Positions 61,611-64,000 of a DNA stretch of 64,000 nt are shown here, piece by piece. The stretch covers positions 637,501-701,500 of the forward strand of contig NZ_JAIVFP010000001.1 in NCBI RefSeq assembly GCF_022760755.1, read 5' to 3'. Each line of letters opens with the position of its first letter. The first letter of the stretch is position 1. Position numbers and translations under genes: made by a program. The stretch comes from Candidatus Rhodoblastus alkanivorans. Lineage in GTDB: Bacteria > Pseudomonadota > Alphaproteobacteria > Rhizobiales > Beijerinckiaceae. Below the pieces are notes generated by a model. That model did no database searches. It was given only the letters and a program-made list of their open reading frames with translations, and was not told where the DNA came from.

Positions 61611-63758
61611 TTATTTCACTTCCTTGAGATGGAACAGGCGGTGCTTGTCGATCGTGGTCTCGAAGCCGTCTGGCACCACGAAAGTGGTCGCGTCGGATTC
61701 GATGATGGCGGGCCCGACGATGTGGTTGCCGGCCTTGAGCGCCTCCATCTTCCACAGGACGGCGTCGACCCATTTCTTGTGGCGATAGAACGGACGGGTT
61801 CCGAGCTTCGCTTCGGGCGGCGGCGTGGGACCGCAATCCGGGTCTTCGGGCAGCACCGGCTTCTGGGTCGCCACCGTGCCGCGCAGGATCGCGCCAGTGA
61901 TCGAGAAGCCGAGTTCCGGCGAGCGCGCCGAACTCGCATAGACGCGGCCGTAAGTGTTTTCGAAGGCGTCGACGATCTGGTCCCAGTCGGCGGCGGTCTG
62001 GGCGGAGGTCACGGGCGAAACGATTTCGAGATCGTTGAGCTGGCCCATGTACTGCATCTTGAAGCCGGGGATCAGCAGCACGTCCTCGGGCTTGAAGCCG
62101 TTGATCACGAATTCGTCGATGACCTTGACGGCGAGTTCGGCCCAGGCCTCCTGCAGGGTCTTGCAGGCGGCGGCTTTTTGGTCGTCGCTCGCGAATTGCG
62201 CGACGCCGAGATCGACCGATTTGTCGTAGCGATATTCGAAATCCGCGCAGGCGCAGCCAAAGGCCGAGAAGCCCGCCGCCCAGGCAGGAACGACGACATC
62301 CTTGAAGCCGACGCCCTCGGTATAGCCATAGGTGTGGACCGGGCCGGCGCCGCCATAGGAGAAGCAGGTGAATTCGGCCGGGTTGTAGCCTTTGGCGGAA
62401 ATATTGGCGCGCAGATATTCCGACAAAGTCAGGTCAAGCAGTTCGATCACGCCGGAGGCGGCGTCTTCGACCGAGAGGCCGAGCGGATCGGCGATCTGGG
62501 CCTTGATGTGCTGGCGCGCGCGTTCGACGTCGAGCTTGATCGCGCCGCCGAGGAAGTTCTCGGGATTGAGATAGCCGAGCACGACATGGCAGTCGGAAAC
62601 CGAAACCGTGTCGAGGCCGCTGTCCGGCCAGCAGGTGCCGACGCGATAACCGGCGCTGTCCGGACCGAGCTTGATCGACTTGCTGTAGGGGTCGAGGCGG
62701 ACGAAGCTGCCGGCGCCGGCGCCGACCGAATCCATCGCCACCAGCGGCAGCGACAGCACGAGGCGGGCCATGTCGGGATCGGACTTGATCGCGAAATTGC
62801 CCTTGGTGATCAAAGCCACGTCGAAGCTCGTGCCGCCAATGTCGGAACAGGCGATGTTCTCATCGCCGAGCGCCTCGCCGAGCAGCTTCGAGCCGATGAC
62901 GCCGCCGATCGGGCCGGAGACGATGGTGCGCGCCAATTCCTTCGCCTTCCAGCTGATGGTGCCGCCATGGGTGGCCATCACGCGCAGGTCGAATTTAGCG
63001 CCGTGCTTCTTGAAGCGGTCGTTGACCAGCTTCAGGGTCTGACGCGACGGCTCGGCGCCATAGGCTTCGAGGATCGTCGTGTTCATGCGATGGCTTTCCT
63101 TCCGCGACGGGTAATAATCGACGGAAGCGAAGACCGGGATTTCAACGCCGAGACGCGCCAGCTCCGCTTTCGCGATGTCGCGGGCCTTCTGTTCGGACGT
63201 CTCGTTCTTGTGCGATTGCAGCAGGCAGATCACGATCGCCTGAGCGCCTTCATCGATCAGTTCGCGGGTCGCCTGACGCACTTCCTCCTCGCGCAGCGGA
63301 ATGACGATCTTGCCCTGCACGTCGGTGCGCTCGGTGACGCCGCGGGTGCGCGAAACCGGCACAAGCGGGTCGTCGTAACGATGGGTGTTGAGGTGGATGC
63401 GATCCTCCAGCGCGTAGCCGAGATAACTCTGCAAGGCGCGGCCCATGGAATGGATCTGCTCAAAACCCTTGTTGCAGATCAGGCCGACCTTGAGGCCCTT
63501 GCGCATGAGAATGCGGTTGAGCATCGCCGTGCCGGAATAGACGCAGGTGACGAGTTCGGGATAGACGTCGTCGACCCCGCGGCTCCAATGGGCCAGCGCA
63601 TCGACCGACGAATTGTAGATCGCGAGCGATTCATCGGCCGGATTGCTCTGCGCCTTACCGACGACGAAACGTCCGTCGGCGCGCACGAAAAAGGTGTCGG
63701 TCATCGTGCCGCCGGCGTCGATGCCCATAACCTGGACGGAATTGGTCTGAGTCTCCAC
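61611..63758 (-). CDS. acxA: Acetone carboxylase beta subunit (hydantoinase A/oxoprolinase family)
   Basis: A 715-residue HyuA-type ATPase subunit. I chose GTG 63758 (VETQTNSVQVMGIDAGGTMT), since this matches the usual start and a GGAGGA ribosome site lies 6 bp upstream; the frame is open to 63806. The acetate/sugar kinase-like phosphate loop is GIDAGGTMTDTFF and DIGGTSFDVALI follows in the middle. It phosphorylates acetone and carboxylate for coupling. It is first in the operon acxABC behind a sigma-54 promoter. Confidence 0.92.
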   Translation of the reverse strand: METQTNSVQVMGIDAGGTMTDTFFVRADGRFVVGKAQSNPADESLAIYNSSVDALAHWSRGVDDVYPELVTCVYSGTAMLNRILMRKGLKVGLICNKGFEQIHSMGRALQSYLGYALEDRIHLNTHRYDDPLVPVSRTRGVTERTDVQGKIVIPLREEEVRQATRELIDEGAQAIVICLLQSHKNETSEQKARDIAKAELARLGVEIPVFASVDYYPSRKESHRMNTTILEAYGAEPSRQTLKLVNDRFKKHGAKFDLRVMATHGGTISWKAKELARTIVSGPIGGVIGSKLLGEALGDENIACSDIGGTSFDVALITKGNFAIKSDPDMARLVLSLPLVAMDSVGAGAGSFVRLDPYSKSIKLGPDSAGYRVGTCWPDSGLDTVSVSDCHVVLGYLNPENFLGGAIKLDVERARQHIKAQIADPLGLSVEDAASGVIELLDLTLSEYLRANISAKGYNPAEFTCFSYGGAGPVHTYGYTEGVGFKDVVVPAWAAGFSAFGCACADFEYRYDKSVDLGVAQFASDDQKAAACKTLQEAWAELAVKVIDEFVINGFKPEDVLLIPGFKMQYMGQLNDLEIVSPVTSAQTAADWDQIVDAFENTYGRVYASSARSPELGFSITGAILRGTVATQKPVLPEDPDCGPTPPPEAKLGTRPFYRHKKWVDAVLWKMEALKAGNHIVGPAIIESDATTFVVPDGFETTIDKHRLFHLKEVK

Positions 63759-63835
63759 GGGGTCCTCCGCTGTGATTTTTCGAAACGTCCGGAGGCTCAA
63801 CCACAATCGAACCGGCGCGCTTCACGGAGTAGTCC

Positions 63836-63850
63836 GCAACGGATGTGCCA
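63836..63850 (-). promoter_or_regulatory. Sigma-54 promoter of the acx operon
   Basis: On the minus strand TGGCAC-N5-TTGC (read 63850 to 63836) matches the -24/-12 consensus exactly. The start of acxA lies 78 bp downstream, giving a leader of about 65 nt. Acetone carboxylase operons are known to be driven by a sigma-54 activator (AcxR), which is not in the window. The upstream region 63851-64000 is AT-rich and shows no gene. Confidence 0.75.
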
Positions 63851-64000
63851 GAATTTTTTTTCGTCTAATAAATTGATTTAACGTAATTATTTTCGAGATC
63901 GCGAGTCCATCTCGCGTTCGCAGCAAACGTTTTCGCGTCTGCATTCCGGACGCAGTCGGAACGTGATCGCAGCCGACGCCCAAAACAAAAAAGCGCGTGT

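Noticed and set aside
60693-63881. A 1,062-codon open frame on the plus strand opposite the acx genes
   Set aside because: It is antisense to acxA and acxB, which have strong family motifs; its composition is that of a reversed GC-rich coding strand and no domain is visible.
1-64000. rRNA and tRNA genes
   Set aside because: No rRNA-like sequence or recognisable tRNA cloverleaf was seen in intergenic DNA; a tRNAscan run would settle it.

Overview
The window looks like part of a conjugative or mobilizable megaplasmid of a GC-rich alphaproteobacterium, most plausibly a Hyphomicrobiales member near the Beijerinckiaceae (Methylocella-like facultative methanotrophs). The basis is the RHE_PE00001-type DUF1612 gene, alphaproteobacterial-type partition and relaxase genes, a clade I nos operon and an acetone carboxylase operon. 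The organism assignment is inference; no rRNA or tRNA is present.

Positions 1-13,300: a Tn5053/Tn7-like transposon end (TniB-like and TniA/TnsB-like genes) has cut off the start of a DUF1612-HTH gene. It is followed by a defence-like island on the minus strand. This island holds a 1,327-residue protein with an N-terminal PD-(D/E)XK-like nuclease domain, a long helical repeat region and a C-terminal PIN-like domain, placed directly downstream of a HEPN (Abi-like) gene. Next come an HTH gene and a SIR2-HerA pair. In that pair herA carries an IS5-family insertion (933 bp, TSD TCA) and sir2 an in-frame TGA.

Positions 13,300-25,200: plasmid maintenance and transfer genes (XRE regulator, ParA and its partner, a palindromic repeat array, a candidate oriT, a MobC-like protein, a relaxase and a LuxR solo). 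A deletion scar of a DISARM system (start of drmD joined out of frame to the end of drmB), an SRAP peptidase, a nonsense-mutated papain-like hydrolase and small unknown genes follow.

Positions 25,200-38,100: an AI-2E-type transporter and a P-type ATPase in one operon, then an insertion-sequence cluster (IS630 interrupted by an IS110/IS1111-type element, IS256, two IS3 elements). The cluster has destroyed a second SIR2-HerA pair, leaving an intact orphan sir2, and has truncated a parB-like gene.

Positions 38,100-56,000: nitrogen oxide metabolism. A small cytochrome c precedes a nosRZDFYLX operon. Its NosZ is full length, but Arg (CGC) stands at position 618, where the first CuA cysteine is expected. 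Then come a rubrerythrin-like protein, a LysR regulator, DUF488, a 7Fe ferredoxin, an AhpD-like protein, an NsrR-type Rrf2 repressor and a RIC/YtfE iron-sulfur repair protein. Shared AAAGAGATATT-type dyads lie before fdxA and nsrR, and a TTGCG-N4-CGCAA site lies before ric.

Positions 56,000-64,000: IS3 inserted into an IS21 remnant, then an outer-membrane protein gene and the acetone carboxylase operon acxABC on the minus strand behind a consensus sigma-54 promoter.
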